Made by a program: the position numbers and the translations under genes. Positions 1 to 8,766 of a stretch of DNA of 64,000 bases are shown piece after piece. The first letter of the stretch is position 1. The number at the start of each line of letters is the position of its first letter. The notes under the pieces are model-generated. The model was given only the letters and a program-made list of their open reading frames with translations, ran no database searches and was not told the origin of the DNA. Source of the stretch: Mesorhizobium ciceri biovar biserrulae WSM1271 (GTDB taxonomy: Bacteria > Pseudomonadota > Alphaproteobacteria > Rhizobiales > Rhizobiaceae); the NCBI RefSeq assembly GCF_000185905.1, contig NC_014923.1:4859501-4923500 (forward strand). The letters are read 5' to 3'.

Positions 1-85
1 TGCCTGGTCCTGCCACAGCTTGCCGGCCGGCTATCAAGGCAAATGCGGTTCAGGGGAGTTGTTTGCGCACGGACGCCTGTCGGCG

Positions 86-1966
86 TCAGCGTGGCGGATT
101 CCAGGCGGGGTCAAGATGGAATGTGCGGGTTCCGCTCCCGCCGCGCCCGGCTCCGGAAACCGGGTAGGCCACGCTGACGATGCGCATACCGCCTGCCCCC
201 TGCTGGAGCCCATATATGCCTTCCAGGCCGCGGTCACAGAACGCGGCGCCCGGGACGAAGAGCGCAACGCCAGCGAGCGAGGCCTGCAAGGTGAGTTTCG
301 CGGCATTGCAACGCAACGAAATTTTGTTCTCCACGAGGTGCCTGGTGATGATCACGACCACAAGCAATCCGTAGACGAACGCATTGAAGGCAGCGAACCA
401 GTAGAAGCCGGTGGCGTCCGAGGCGCGGTCTACAAGAAGGACCGGCAGCGAAGCTCCCATTGCAAGCACCACATAGGGAACAATAACGCGGGCAGGCAGC
501 AGGTTTTTCGGGCCGCTGCCCTTGGGGGTAACGCGAAAATCGACGAACGACTTGGTCAGATAATCGCGGATCGACGACAGCGTGCCCGCCAGCACCCACG
601 GCCAACGAGCGAAGAATGAGAACAACATTCCCTCCCAACTGATCGTCTTGGCGGTCAGTGGGCGCGACAGCCCGAAGGACTTCAACAGCATCACCAGCAC
701 AATCAGCGAAATCGAGTTCGGCGCATAGTATAGAAGGAAGTCAATATACGTCACATTGGCGAAATTCTGACCCGTAATAAGTGCGTATATCGGCATGATG
801 TACATGAGAAGCGAAAATACGGCGAAAAGCGGATACCAGAGCTGGCGGAACAGGAACTGGAATTTCAGCCGTGGCGATACCTTGGAAAGGTATATGGGCG
901 AGTATTCGAGCATGATCGTCATCAGGCTCCGCGACCACTGGAACTCTTGCGTGACAAGATCGGCAAAGGTTTGCGGGCCGTCGCCATGGGCAATGGCGTC
1001 TATGGCATGCACACCGCGCCAACCAGCCGCAATGAACAGCATGGACGTCGAGTGATCTTCGGCCAGTTCCGGGCCAAGGCCGCCGACCTGCTTGAGCGCT
1101 GCGGTTCTCACGGCATAGTGCGAGCCGATGCAGAGCGGCGTTCCGTCGCCCGTGTGGCCGGACTGCAAAGGTCCGTGGAACATCCCTTCCGGGAACAGCC
1201 GGCCGCGTGCCGACCAGCTTTCAGCGGCATTGTTGTCGCATATGCTCGGCGCCGATACATAGCCAACCGCCGGGTCGGCAAAGGCGACCAGGATTTCCCT
1301 GAGATAGGTTGGTGTCGGGACGTGGTCCGCGTCCATCTGAGCGACGAAGTGATAGCGTTCATAACCATAGTGGTCGTAGAAGAAGGCCAGGTTTCCCTCT
1401 TTGCAGCGCGTCCGGCGGGGCCACACCTTGCGGTGATAATCTTCCCGCCCGCGCCGCGTCGAAATCATGACGTTATGGGCATCGCACCAGGCAATCGTTT
1501 CCTCGGACGGGTCCTCGTCGGCCAGCCAGGTATCATGCGGACAGTCCTGCGCCAGCATTGCCTCGAGGGTTCGCGCAACCACGGAAAACGGCTCTGACGG
1601 AGCCTTGGTCACCACCATCGCGACACGCGAATGCTTCGGGATCGTGTGAAGCCTGGACGGCTTTTTCATCGCATGCACGTTCAAGAGAAAATACATCGGC
1701 ATGAATGTCAGCCATACGAGCGTCAATGTCGCCAGCATGTATGGGATAACGTGTTCGATGTGCCCGGGCTGCAGCCACCAGAACCAGAAAAATCCGAACG
1801 TTACCGACCAGCAGGCAAGTCCTAGCTTCCAGATCCGCTTCTGGGCGGCCGACAGCACGGGCACCAGAAAAGGAGGCTTCTCCGCCGCCTTGCCCGGAGC
1901 TGCCCCACGCCCCCGTTTCGGCATGGTCTTACTGCCGATGATCCCCACGTCCGCGGAAACACTCAT
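86..1966 (-). CDS. Cellulose-synthase-like GT2 membrane glycosyltransferase
   Basis: Family 2 processive glycosyltransferase expected in the inner membrane, polymerising a beta-linked polysaccharide from a nucleotide sugar. About 626 residues from the ATG at 1966; an in-frame TTG at 1999 is less likely. Two hydrophobic segments near residues 48-65 and 77-97 precede the catalytic domain, and several more follow it. Motifs in order: DED (about 150-152), DAD in MDADHVP (about 211-213), AEDHSTS (about 302) and QEFQW (about 340). The last corresponds to the QxxRW signature of BcsA, but Arg is Gln here. No PilZ domain is obvious. It is divergent from a secreted GH26-like gene, which suggests a polysaccharide synthesis and trimming pair. 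The sugar made cannot be told from sequence. Confidence 0.85.
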   Translation of the reverse strand: MSVSADVGIIGSKTMPKRGRGAAPGKAAEKPPFLVPVLSAAQKRIWKLGLACWSVTFGFFWFWWLQPGHIEHVIPYMLATLTLVWLTFMPMYFLLNVHAMKKPSRLHTIPKHSRVAMVVTKAPSEPFSVVARTLEAMLAQDCPHDTWLADEDPSEETIAWCDAHNVMISTRRGREDYHRKVWPRRTRCKEGNLAFFYDHYGYERYHFVAQMDADHVPTPTYLREILVAFADPAVGYVSAPSICDNNAAESWSARGRLFPEGMFHGPLQSGHTGDGTPLCIGSHYAVRTAALKQVGGLGPELAEDHSTSMLFIAAGWRGVHAIDAIAHGDGPQTFADLVTQEFQWSRSLMTIMLEYSPIYLSKVSPRLKFQFLFRQLWYPLFAVFSLLMYIMPIYALITGQNFANVTYIDFLLYYAPNSISLIVLVMLLKSFGLSRPLTAKTISWEGMLFSFFARWPWVLAGTLSSIRDYLTKSFVDFRVTPKGSGPKNLLPARVIVPYVVLAMGASLPVLLVDRASDATGFYWFAAFNAFVYGLLVVVIITRHLVENKISLRCNAAKLTLQASLAGVALFVPGAAFCDRGLEGIYGLQQGAGGMRIVSVAYPVSGAGRGGSGTRTFHLDPAWNPPR

Positions 1967-2568
1967 ACACTTTACTGCCGCCACCCGAGCATCAGCCAAA
2001 CGACGGCCGATGAGCCTAACCCAGCAGCAGAATCCGCTCAGGCATCCTTAGAGTCAACTAAATTAGTTATTTCTTAACTACGGTTCTTCAGAACTGGTTA
2101 AGGATAGTCCGGTGGAACAGTTTCCACCGACCAGCACGTGAACGATGAGCCGCAAATTTTTCAGCGCTGGAGAATTCGCCGATGGGCCAAAGCTGTCCGG
2201 CAAGGATCGAACTTTGAGAGCAGCGTTAACCATGTCGCGCGCACATGGTTAAGCAACCGTTAATTGCACTTGACTCTTGGTCGCGACCGGCTCTTAAATT
2301 AGCCAGGGATGATATATCGGGATATTGACGCGAATTTGTGAGTATCGCGGCGAACTTTCTCTCGAGCGCCCCCTGTATAGGGCCTTGAGAGATAATTTTT
2401 TGGGTGGCTCTGTGTCAGGTTTCGCACATCCGCCAACGGGTCGCTCCGAAATCCCGCAGATTCTGCCAAATAGAGCCGATCGGTTTTGGGTAATCGTGTC
2501 GATCAAGCATCGATGCGCACGGGCGAAGCCTTAACTTCCGCAAGAGGTTGGGGCCATGGGAGATCGAC
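1967..2568. promoter_or_regulatory. Divergent regulatory region with CtrA-like sites
   Basis: This 602-bp gene-free stretch separates the GT2 gene from the GH26-like gene and is AT-richer than its surroundings. It holds TTAG-N7-TTAAC at 2063-2078 and TTAA-N7-TTAA at 2249-2263, both close to the alphaproteobacterial CtrA consensus TTAA-N7-TTAA. It also has a perfect 10-bp inverted repeat, TTAACCATGT at 2226-2235 and ACATGGTTAA at 2243-2252, which overlaps the second site. No convincing small gene is seen. CtrA control is an inference from motif match only. Confidence 0.45.
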
Positions 2569-3492
2569 ATGAAACACTCCACAGTAAAAGCACTTGCAAT
2601 CGCGCTGGCATTGGGCGGAAGCGCCGCGTTCCCCACGGCAGGAGGCGCTGGCTCAGTAGCCGCGACGGACCCCGTCCAGACGAGCAGCGCCGCCTCGGCG
2701 TTCGGATCCTACGATCCCTACGGCGACTTCAGCGCCGACAAGAGCGCCAGCATCGAAGAGCTGTTCCTGCCCTGGGAAGACGTCGATCTGTCGACGCTGC
2801 CACTCGCCGACGCCTATGCGCTGCAGCGCGGCCGTTCGCTGCTGATCACGGTTGAGCCGTGGACCTGGTCCAAGGACTGGCGCATCACCCCGCCCGAATT
2901 GCGCGACGGCATTTTGAGCGGCAAATATGACGCCAACATGCAGGCGATCTGCGACCTGGTGGGACAGATGAAGAGCCCGGTGACCATTCGCTGGGCGCAG
3001 GAAATGGAAGACAAGAACGGCCGCTTCACCTGGGCCAACTGGGCTCCCAAGGACTGGATCTCCGCTTACAAGCGCGAAGTCGACATCTGCCGCAAGGCTG
3101 CCCCCGCAGCCAAGTACATGTGGTCGCCCAAAGGCGAAGAGGGTTTGGAAAAATACTACCCCGGCGACGACTATGTCGACGTCATCGGCCTGTCGGTGTT
3201 CGGTCTGCAGAAAAAAGATGATGACGAGACCGGCCGCGACCGCACCTTCGCTGAGCTGCTGAAGCCCGGCTATGACCGCGTTGCAGTGTTCAACAAGCCG
3301 ATCATCGTTGCGGAACTCGGCTATGTCGGGAAGCAGGACTATGTCTCGAAATGGCAGGAAGATTCCCGCAAATCCTACGCGGAGTTCCCGGCGCTGACTT
3401 CGGTTGTCTACTTCAACCAGAAGGAAGTGTGGCCGTGGCTGGGTGGCTATGGTCTGCCCGACTGGAGGGTGACCCAGCACGTCCTGCCGTAG
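2569..3492 (+). CDS. Secreted GH26-like glycoside hydrolase
   Basis: Probable periplasmic or secreted (beta/alpha)8 glycosidase related to GH26 mannanases and similar enzymes. 307 residues from the ATG at 2569, chosen because GGGAG lies just upstream and a Sec signal peptide (MKHSTVKALAIALALGG) follows at once; the upstream ATG at 2548 has no such support. RWAQEME at about 141-147 matches the GH26 acid/base region, with Glu at 145 but Gln where most members have His. YVDVIGLSVFG and KPIIVAELGY follow; Glu at about 249 is the likely nucleophile. Divergent from the GT2 synthase, so a role in cutting or releasing that polymer is plausible, as BcsZ does for cellulose. Substrate unknown. Confidence 0.7.
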   Translation: MKHSTVKALAIALALGGSAAFPTAGGAGSVAATDPVQTSSAASAFGSYDPYGDFSADKSASIEELFLPWEDVDLSTLPLADAYALQRGRSLLITVEPWTWSKDWRITPPELRDGILSGKYDANMQAICDLVGQMKSPVTIRWAQEMEDKNGRFTWANWAPKDWISAYKREVDICRKAAPAAKYMWSPKGEEGLEKYYPGDDYVDVIGLSVFGLQKKDDDETGRDRTFAELLKPGYDRVAVFNKPIIVAELGYVGKQDYVSKWQEDSRKSYAEFPALTSVVYFNQKEVWPWLGGYGLPDWRVTQHVLP

Positions 3493-3559
3493 ACGCATCG
3501 TGCTGATCGACCCCGACGCGATCGGGATCGACTTCCAATCTCCTTGTTTGATCGTGATC

Positions 3560-3584
3560 CATCCCGAACCAGCGGTTCGGGATG
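3560..3584. repeat. Hairpin between GH26-like and DUF995 genes
   Basis: Perfect inverted repeat CATCCCGAACC / GGTTCGGGATG, 11-bp arms with a 3-nt loop. No T-run follows, so it is not a classical intrinsic terminator; it may stabilise the 3' end of the upstream mRNA. Confidence 0.5.
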
Positions 3585-3625
3585 AGGATTGAGGCGTGGC
3601 GTAAATCAGTCTGTGGAGAAGTTTC

Positions 3626-4111
3626 GTGAAGCGGGTAGTGGGAAATTATCTTGGAGCGGCATTCGCCTGCTCCGTTCTTGTTCTTGCCTTCCAGGCTCCT
3701 GCGACAGCCAAGACGGCGATGAAAATCGCCGAGCAGGCTCAAGAGGCCACAGCGGTTCCTGACGAAGGCGTCTACCAGATCTATCAGAACCATTCGTGGC
3801 TGTGGGGCAAGAAGGGCGCCGGCTTCTTTGCCGTCAAGCAGAGACAGTTCGAGTCCTGGACCCACGACAAAGGCAAGTCGGGCTATGGCGACGGCATGTG
3901 GTTCATTCCCGGCGGCGGCAAGCTGTGCTGGCGTGCGCAATGGCACGGTTCCTGGGGCGTGAAGGGCTCGATGACCTGCTTCGAGCACCGCCAGGCTGGC
4001 AAAGTAATCTACCAGCGCAAGGCTCCGGATGGCGACTGGTATGTTTTCAAGAGATTGAAACACGGCGACTACGTCACCCGGAAACAGAACCGGATCAAGG
4101 CAAGACTGTAG
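3626..4111 (+). CDS. DUF995 family secreted protein
   Basis: 161-residue protein of the rhizobial DUF995 family, function unknown. GTG start, supported by GGAGA six bases upstream and an immediate signal peptide ending near PATAKT (about residue 29). The mature part has the family pattern: YQIYQNHSWLWGKKGAGFF, an acidic/aromatic stretch, GMWFIPGGGKLCWRAQWHG and a second Cys in MTCFEH, so a disulfide between the two cysteines is likely after export. It follows the GH26-like gene by 133 bp and may share the envelope-polysaccharide context, but no direct link is shown. Confidence 0.7.
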   Translation: MKRVVGNYLGAAFACSVLVLAFQAPATAKTAMKIAEQAQEATAVPDEGVYQIYQNHSWLWGKKGAGFFAVKQRQFESWTHDKGKSGYGDGMWFIPGGGKLCWRAQWHGSWGVKGSMTCFEHRQAGKVIYQRKAPDGDWYVFKRLKHGDYVTRKQNRIKARL

Positions 4112-4140
4112 GATCGAGTCATCCGCCACAAGCGGCTGGT

Positions 4141-4590
4141 CTACGCCTTGCGCTCCCAGCGGCGATCTGGCGTCTGTTGCCAGTAGGTGACGTCGTGGCC
4201 AGCGCTCTTCATCACCTTCCAGTGTCCTCGCGCCGCCTCGAGCTGGGCGGCATCGTGGCCATCGAACAGGAACACCGCGCGCTCGTAGCCGCCAAGGTCA
4301 GGCGGCACCGCGCCGTCGACCAGGAACCTTATCTTGGCGTCGTTGGGATTGCCGTCGCCGGTGGTCAACAGAATCGGCTGTTCGCCGGGATGAGCTTCAC
4401 GATCGGTTGCGTGCGCCAGGAACGAATCGTCGCGGAAGGTCCAAAGATGCTGGTCGAGCGCATCGCGGCGTTCCTCGGTGCCTGTCTGCACCACGGCGCG
4501 CCAGCCACGGTCGACGCTGCGCTCCAGGAGGCCTGGCAGCGCATCCTCCAGCGTCGATTCGGTCAGGTGGTAGAACAGAACGTCGGCCAT
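4141..4590 (-). CDS. holC: DNA polymerase III chi subunit
   Basis: 149 residues, the usual length for HolC. It begins MADVLFYHLTES and carries the family's conserved LLERSVDRGWRAVV, LDQHLWTFRDDSFLAH and PILLTT segments. The chi subunit links the clamp-loader complex to single-stranded-DNA binding protein during replication. It lies 28 bp downstream of pepA on the same strand, the pepA-holC order known from many proteobacteria, so co-transcription is likely. Confidence 0.93.
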   Translation of the reverse strand: MADVLFYHLTESTLEDALPGLLERSVDRGWRAVVQTGTEERRDALDQHLWTFRDDSFLAHATDREAHPGEQPILLTTGDGNPNDAKIRFLVDGAVPPDLGGYERAVFLFDGHDAAQLEAARGHWKVMKSAGHDVTYWQQTPDRRWERKA

Positions 4591-4618
4591 CGCTTCAGCC
4601 TATAGTGATCGAACCCGT

Positions 4619-6130
4619 TCACTGCTCATAGTTATCGCGCACCAGCCGGTCGAGCAGCCTGACGCCGAAACCGGAACCCCACGACTGGTTGATCTCGTTC
4701 GACGGCGCCCCCATCGCCGTGCCGGCTATGTCGAGATGAGCCCATGGCGTGTCCTTGACGAAGCGCTGCAGAAACTGCGCCGCGATGGTGGCGCCGCCAA
4801 AACGGCCGCCGATGTTCTTCATGTCGGCGTTCTTGGAATCGATCAGCTTGTCGTATTCGGCGCCGAGCGGCATGCGCCACAGCCGTTCCTGAGTCGCCTG
4901 CCCCGCCACCGACAATTTTTCGGCCAGTTCGTCATTGTTGGAAAACAGGCCGGCATAATGTTGGCCGAGCGCCACCATGATGGCGCCGGTCAGCGTCGCC
5001 AGATTGACCATGAATTTCGGCTGGAAGCGGTCGTTGCAGTACCACAACGCATCGGCCAGCACGAGGCGGCCCTCGGCGTCGGTATTGAGCACCTCGATGG
5101 TCTGGCCCGACATCGAAGTGACTATATCACCGGGACGCTGGGCATGACCGTCGACCGCATTTTCGACCAGTCCGATGATACCGACGACATTGGCTTTCGC
5201 CTTGCGGGCCGCCAGCGCATGCATCAGGCCGGTAACGGCGGCGGCACCGCCCATGTCGCCCTTCATATCCTCCATGCCCGAGGCCGGCTTTATGGAATTG
5301 CCGCCGGTGTCGAAAGTGACGCCCTTGCCGACGAAGGCGATCGGGCTGTCCTTCGGCTTGCCGCCGTTCCACTGCATGATCGCCATGCGGGCGCCGCGTG
5401 GCGAGCCTTGCGCGACACCGAGCAGCGAGCCCATGCCGAGCTTCTTCATTTCCTTCTCAGCCAATATCTCGACCTTGACGCCGAGTGCCTCGAGTTCCTT
5501 GGCGCGGGCAGCGAACTCGACCGGCCCAAGCACGTTTGCCGGTTCGTTGACGAGGTCGCGCGCCAGAAGGACGCCGTCGATCACCGCCTCGGCATCGGCG
5601 AAGGCCTTCTTCGCAGCGGCCGGATCGGCGGTATGGATGGTCACCTTGACCGGCTTCTTCGGCTCTGCCTTGCCGTCGTCCTTATCCTTCCTGGTCTTGT
5701 ACTTGTCGAAGGAATAGCTGCGCAGGAGAATGCCCGCGGCAAGGCTTGCCGCGTCCTTCGCGCTCGGCGAGGCGCCGACCACATCGAGGACTACCGCTAC
5801 CTCGGTCGCCTTGCGCAGCGACGCGGCAACGGTGCCGCCAAGCTTCAACCACGCATATTCGTCCAGTCCCGACACCTTGCCGGTGCCTATCGCCACCAGT
5901 CTGTCGAGCGACGCTCCCTGCGGGGCCAGAACTTCCACCGTGCTGGCGAACTTGCCGGTGAACTCAGCCACGGGAAAAGCCCGCTCCAGTGTCTTGCCGG
6001 GATCACTGGGCTTGGCGACGTCGCTCAGGCCGCCCTCATCCGCCGCGAGCACGAAGACCGTGCCCTTCTTGTTCACCCCGCTCTGGGACCCGGAAAATTT
6101 GGCGAAGGCGATCGACGGTCTTTGATTCAT
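4619..6130 (-). CDS. pepA: Leucyl aminopeptidase (M17)
   Basis: Cytosolic two-metal aminopeptidase that removes N-terminal residues from peptides. 503 residues from the second of two adjacent ATGs; AGGA sits at workable spacing only for that one. The C-terminal catalytic domain has GKGVTFDTGG (Lys and Asp metal/active-site residues), DMKGDMGGAAAV and the family signature NTDAEGRLVLADAL. The N-terminal domain is typical of hexameric M17 enzymes. First gene of a pepA-holC unit, divergent from lptF. Confidence 0.96.
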   Translation of the reverse strand: MNQRPSIAFAKFSGSQSGVNKKGTVFVLAADEGGLSDVAKPSDPGKTLERAFPVAEFTGKFASTVEVLAPQGASLDRLVAIGTGKVSGLDEYAWLKLGGTVAASLRKATEVAVVLDVVGASPSAKDAASLAAGILLRSYSFDKYKTRKDKDDGKAEPKKPVKVTIHTADPAAAKKAFADAEAVIDGVLLARDLVNEPANVLGPVEFAARAKELEALGVKVEILAEKEMKKLGMGSLLGVAQGSPRGARMAIMQWNGGKPKDSPIAFVGKGVTFDTGGNSIKPASGMEDMKGDMGGAAAVTGLMHALAARKAKANVVGIIGLVENAVDGHAQRPGDIVTSMSGQTIEVLNTDAEGRLVLADALWYCNDRFQPKFMVNLATLTGAIMVALGQHYAGLFSNNDELAEKLSVAGQATQERLWRMPLGAEYDKLIDSKNADMKNIGGRFGGATIAAQFLQRFVKDTPWAHLDIAGTAMGAPSNEINQSWGSGFGVRLLDRLVRDNYEQ

Positions 6131-6481
6131 CATGTCCTGCTTTCAGGGAATGCGCGACTTTTGGGGAAGCGGTTCGAAACGATGCGCGACATTTGGTCGT
6201 TTTCCGGCATTTGGCAAGACTTTGCCGAATTGGCATCCCATATGACCTATGGAATCGATGACGATTCGTCGCGGCACGGCCCCGCTTTTTGCCGCAACTT
6301 GTTGTTAACCATCGATGTTCGCCCTTTCTTATCCATTCCCGCCGACACTCCGCCCAGCCGGGGGGCGTGATGTGGGACAGAACCCGGATAGACCATCTGA
6401 TGAGCCAGTTGTGCAGGCGCTGCCGGACAGCTACCTTGTTCGGCGGCATGATGCCGTTCGAAAAAATCGAGAAAAGCCTTC
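6131..6481. promoter_or_regulatory. Divergent pepA/lptF intergenic region
   Basis: 351 bp between the divergent pepA and lptF starts, which must hold promoters for both operons. I see no gene, strong hairpin or clear sigma-70 hexamer pair. The only motif noted is an imperfect dyad TTTGGCAA-GAC-TTTGCCGAA near 6211-6230. Confidence 0.4.
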
Positions 6482-7684
6482 ATGAAGGTCGTTGAACGCT
6501 ACATCATGCGCCGCGCTTTCGTGGTCTTCATGGCCGCTCTTGTGTGGACGCTGGCGATCGTATGGACGACGCAGGTGCTGGCAAAGATCGATCTGGTCAC
6601 CGACAGCGGCCAATCGGCGCTGACCTTCTTCGAAGTCGCCGCCCTCATCCTTCCGTCCATCATCCCGATCGTAGTGCCTTTTGCGCTGGTGGTGGCGGTC
6701 GCACAGACACTCAGCGTCATGAATTCGGATTCCGAACTTGCCGTCGTCAACGCCGCGGGAGCCTCGCGCTGGACGATCGTGCGGCCGATCATGTTGCTGG
6801 CGCTCGCCGCAGCCGTTTTTTCCTTTGCCGTCGACAACGGCATCGATCCTTACGCACGGCAGAAGAACCGGGCCCTGGTGGCATCGTCACGCGCGGATCT
6901 GTTGTCGCTGATCATCCAGGAAGGTACCTTCCGCAAGATCGACGACGGGTTGTTCCTGCAGGTCGGCGAGCGCCTTCCCAACAATCGGCTGGGCGGCATT
7001 TTCGTCGCCGATTCGCGCGAAGAAGGCGTCAACCTCGTCTACTACGCCAAGACCGGCAGCATCATCGAACGCGGCGGTGAAAAGGTGCTGATGATGAATG
7101 ACGGCGTCATCCATCGCAAAACGCTGACCGGCGATCTCTCCGTCATCCGCTTCACCTCCTATGCCTTCGACATGTCGGCCTTCATGGCGGCGGCTTCAGC
7201 GGTGACGCTCCTGCCCAAGGACCAGACGACGCAGTACCTGCTCAACCCGAGCGCCAACGACAAGTATTATCAGCAGAGCCCCTACGAATACCGGGCCGAA
7301 GTCAACCAGCGGTTCTCGGAATGGACCTATTCCATGGTTTTCGCGCTGATCGCGCTTGCGGTCGCCGGGGATGCGCGCTCGCACCGCGAGGCGCGCGTCA
7401 ATCCGCTGATCACGGCGATCACGATATCGCTGTTCGTGCGTTGGCTGGGCTTTTTCGCCGCCAGCAAGGCGGATGAGATCCCGCAATATGCCTATATGGT
7501 CTATGGTGTGCCGATCGTGGCTTCCGCGGTGGCGATCTGGTTCATCGTCTCGAACCGGACACTGGAACTGCCCGTGACCTGGGCGGACTGGATGACAAAC
7601 TTCGCCTCGCGCATCGCTGACAGCTGGAATGCTTTCAAATTGCGTTTGTCCAGGCGCGGCACATCAGGGCAAGGGGTCGGCTGA
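6482..7684 (+). CDS. lptF: LPS export permease LptF
   Basis: YjgP/YjgQ-family inner-membrane permease, 400 residues. With LptG and the LptB ATPase (not in this window) it extracts lipopolysaccharide from the inner membrane and loads the Lpt bridge. It has the family start (MKVVERYIMRRA), membrane spans near 15-35, 50-75 and 100-120, a beta-jellyroll periplasmic domain, and further C-terminal spans from about 280. Its TGA overlaps the lptG ATG by one base, indicating translational coupling. First gene of the lptF-lptG-lptD-surA-pdxA-rsmA run; LptF is named by position since the two paralogues are similar. Confidence 0.92.
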   Translation: MKVVERYIMRRAFVVFMAALVWTLAIVWTTQVLAKIDLVTDSGQSALTFFEVAALILPSIIPIVVPFALVVAVAQTLSVMNSDSELAVVNAAGASRWTIVRPIMLLALAAAVFSFAVDNGIDPYARQKNRALVASSRADLLSLIIQEGTFRKIDDGLFLQVGERLPNNRLGGIFVADSREEGVNLVYYAKTGSIIERGGEKVLMMNDGVIHRKTLTGDLSVIRFTSYAFDMSAFMAAASAVTLLPKDQTTQYLLNPSANDKYYQQSPYEYRAEVNQRFSEWTYSMVFALIALAVAGDARSHREARVNPLITAITISLFVRWLGFFAASKADEIPQYAYMVYGVPIVASAVAIWFIVSNRTLELPVTWADWMTNFASRIADSWNAFKLRLSRRGTSGQGVG

Positions 7685-8766
7685 TGGGCTGGACACTGGG
7701 CCGCTATTTCTTCTTCCGCTACGTGACGATCACCATCTGGTTCTTCATCGGCCTCCTGGCGCTGGTGTTCCTGATCGATTTCACCGAGCTGTCCGGCCGC
7801 ACCACCGGCCTGCCCGGCTTCACCTACGGCACGGCGGTAGCCATTTCAGGCCTCCGCATGCCGATGATCATGCTGCAGACGGTGCCGTTCGTCGGTCTCT
7901 TCTCGGCGATGGCGACGCTGGTGTCGCTGAACCGGCGCTACGAGCTGGTCATCGCGCGTTCCGCCGGTGTTTCCGCCTGGCAGTTCCTCTTGCCCTGCTG
8001 TATCGGAGCCTTGCTGTTCGGCGTCCTGTCGGTTGGCGTCATCAATCCGCTCGCCGCGCACGCATTCTCCTGGTCCGAGCAGATCGAAACCCAGCTGCGT
8101 TCCGGCAAATCGAATACGGTCTCGGCCGATGCCGCGCCCTGGATCCGGCAGAAAACCAGTTCGGGGGACACCATCATCGGTGCGCGGGCCATCCTGAACC
8201 AGGGCCTGGAAATGGCCGATGTCGTATTCTTCATTCTCGACCCGCAAGGCAACATCGTCGAGCGCAAGGATGCTGCCCGTGCCTTCCTGCGCGACGGCTA
8301 TTGGGAATTGCAGGACGTCAAGACGTTCCAGAACGGCACGATCCAGGCATCGGCAACCGATCGCGTACCGACCAATCTGAAGCCCGAATTCGTGCAAGAG
8401 CGGCTGGCGCGCCCGGAAACCATCCCCTTCTACGACCTGCCCGGAAAGATCGAGGTTGCCCGCTCCTTCGGCCTCAAGGCAAATGCCTTTGCCATGCAGT
8501 TTGATTCGCTCGTGGCGTTGCCGTTCCTTCTCGTCGCCATGACGCTGATCGCGGCAACGGTTTCAATGCGATTTGCTAGGATGGGGCAGTCGGCGACGAT
8601 GATTCTGGGTGGCATCATCGCTGGCTTTCTGCTTTATGTCGTTTCGGTTCTGGTGAAGGCATTCGGCGTGGCGGGATTCGTGCCGACTGTCGTAGCCGCC
8701 TGGGTACCGGTCATGGTGGCTATGTTCTTCGGGGTGACTTTCCTGCTATACAAGGAAGACGGCTAG
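7684..8766 (+). CDS. lptG: LPS export permease LptG
   Basis: 360-residue partner of LptF in the LptBFG transporter. N-terminal spans near 12-35, 55-80 and 95-120, a periplasmic jellyroll in the middle (about 130-260), and C-terminal spans from about 275 to 355. The ATG overlaps the lptF stop and its TAG overlaps the lptD GTG by one base, so three genes are translationally coupled. Confidence 0.92.
   Translation: MGWTLGRYFFFRYVTITIWFFIGLLALVFLIDFTELSGRTTGLPGFTYGTAVAISGLRMPMIMLQTVPFVGLFSAMATLVSLNRRYELVIARSAGVSAWQFLLPCCIGALLFGVLSVGVINPLAAHAFSWSEQIETQLRSGKSNTVSADAAPWIRQKTSSGDTIIGARAILNQGLEMADVVFFILDPQGNIVERKDAARAFLRDGYWELQDVKTFQNGTIQASATDRVPTNLKPEFVQERLARPETIPFYDLPGKIEVARSFGLKANAFAMQFDSLVALPFLLVAMTLIAATVSMRFARMGQSATMILGGIIAGFLLYVVSVLVKAFGVAGFVPTVVAAWVPVMVAMFFGVTFLLYKEDG

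Noticed and set aside
1..85. Gene fragment at the left edge
   Set aside because: No frame with a recognisable protein is seen in the first 85 bases.
4736..6370. 544-residue open frame opposite pepA
   Set aside because: Antisense of a clear leucyl aminopeptidase and made of low-information sequence.
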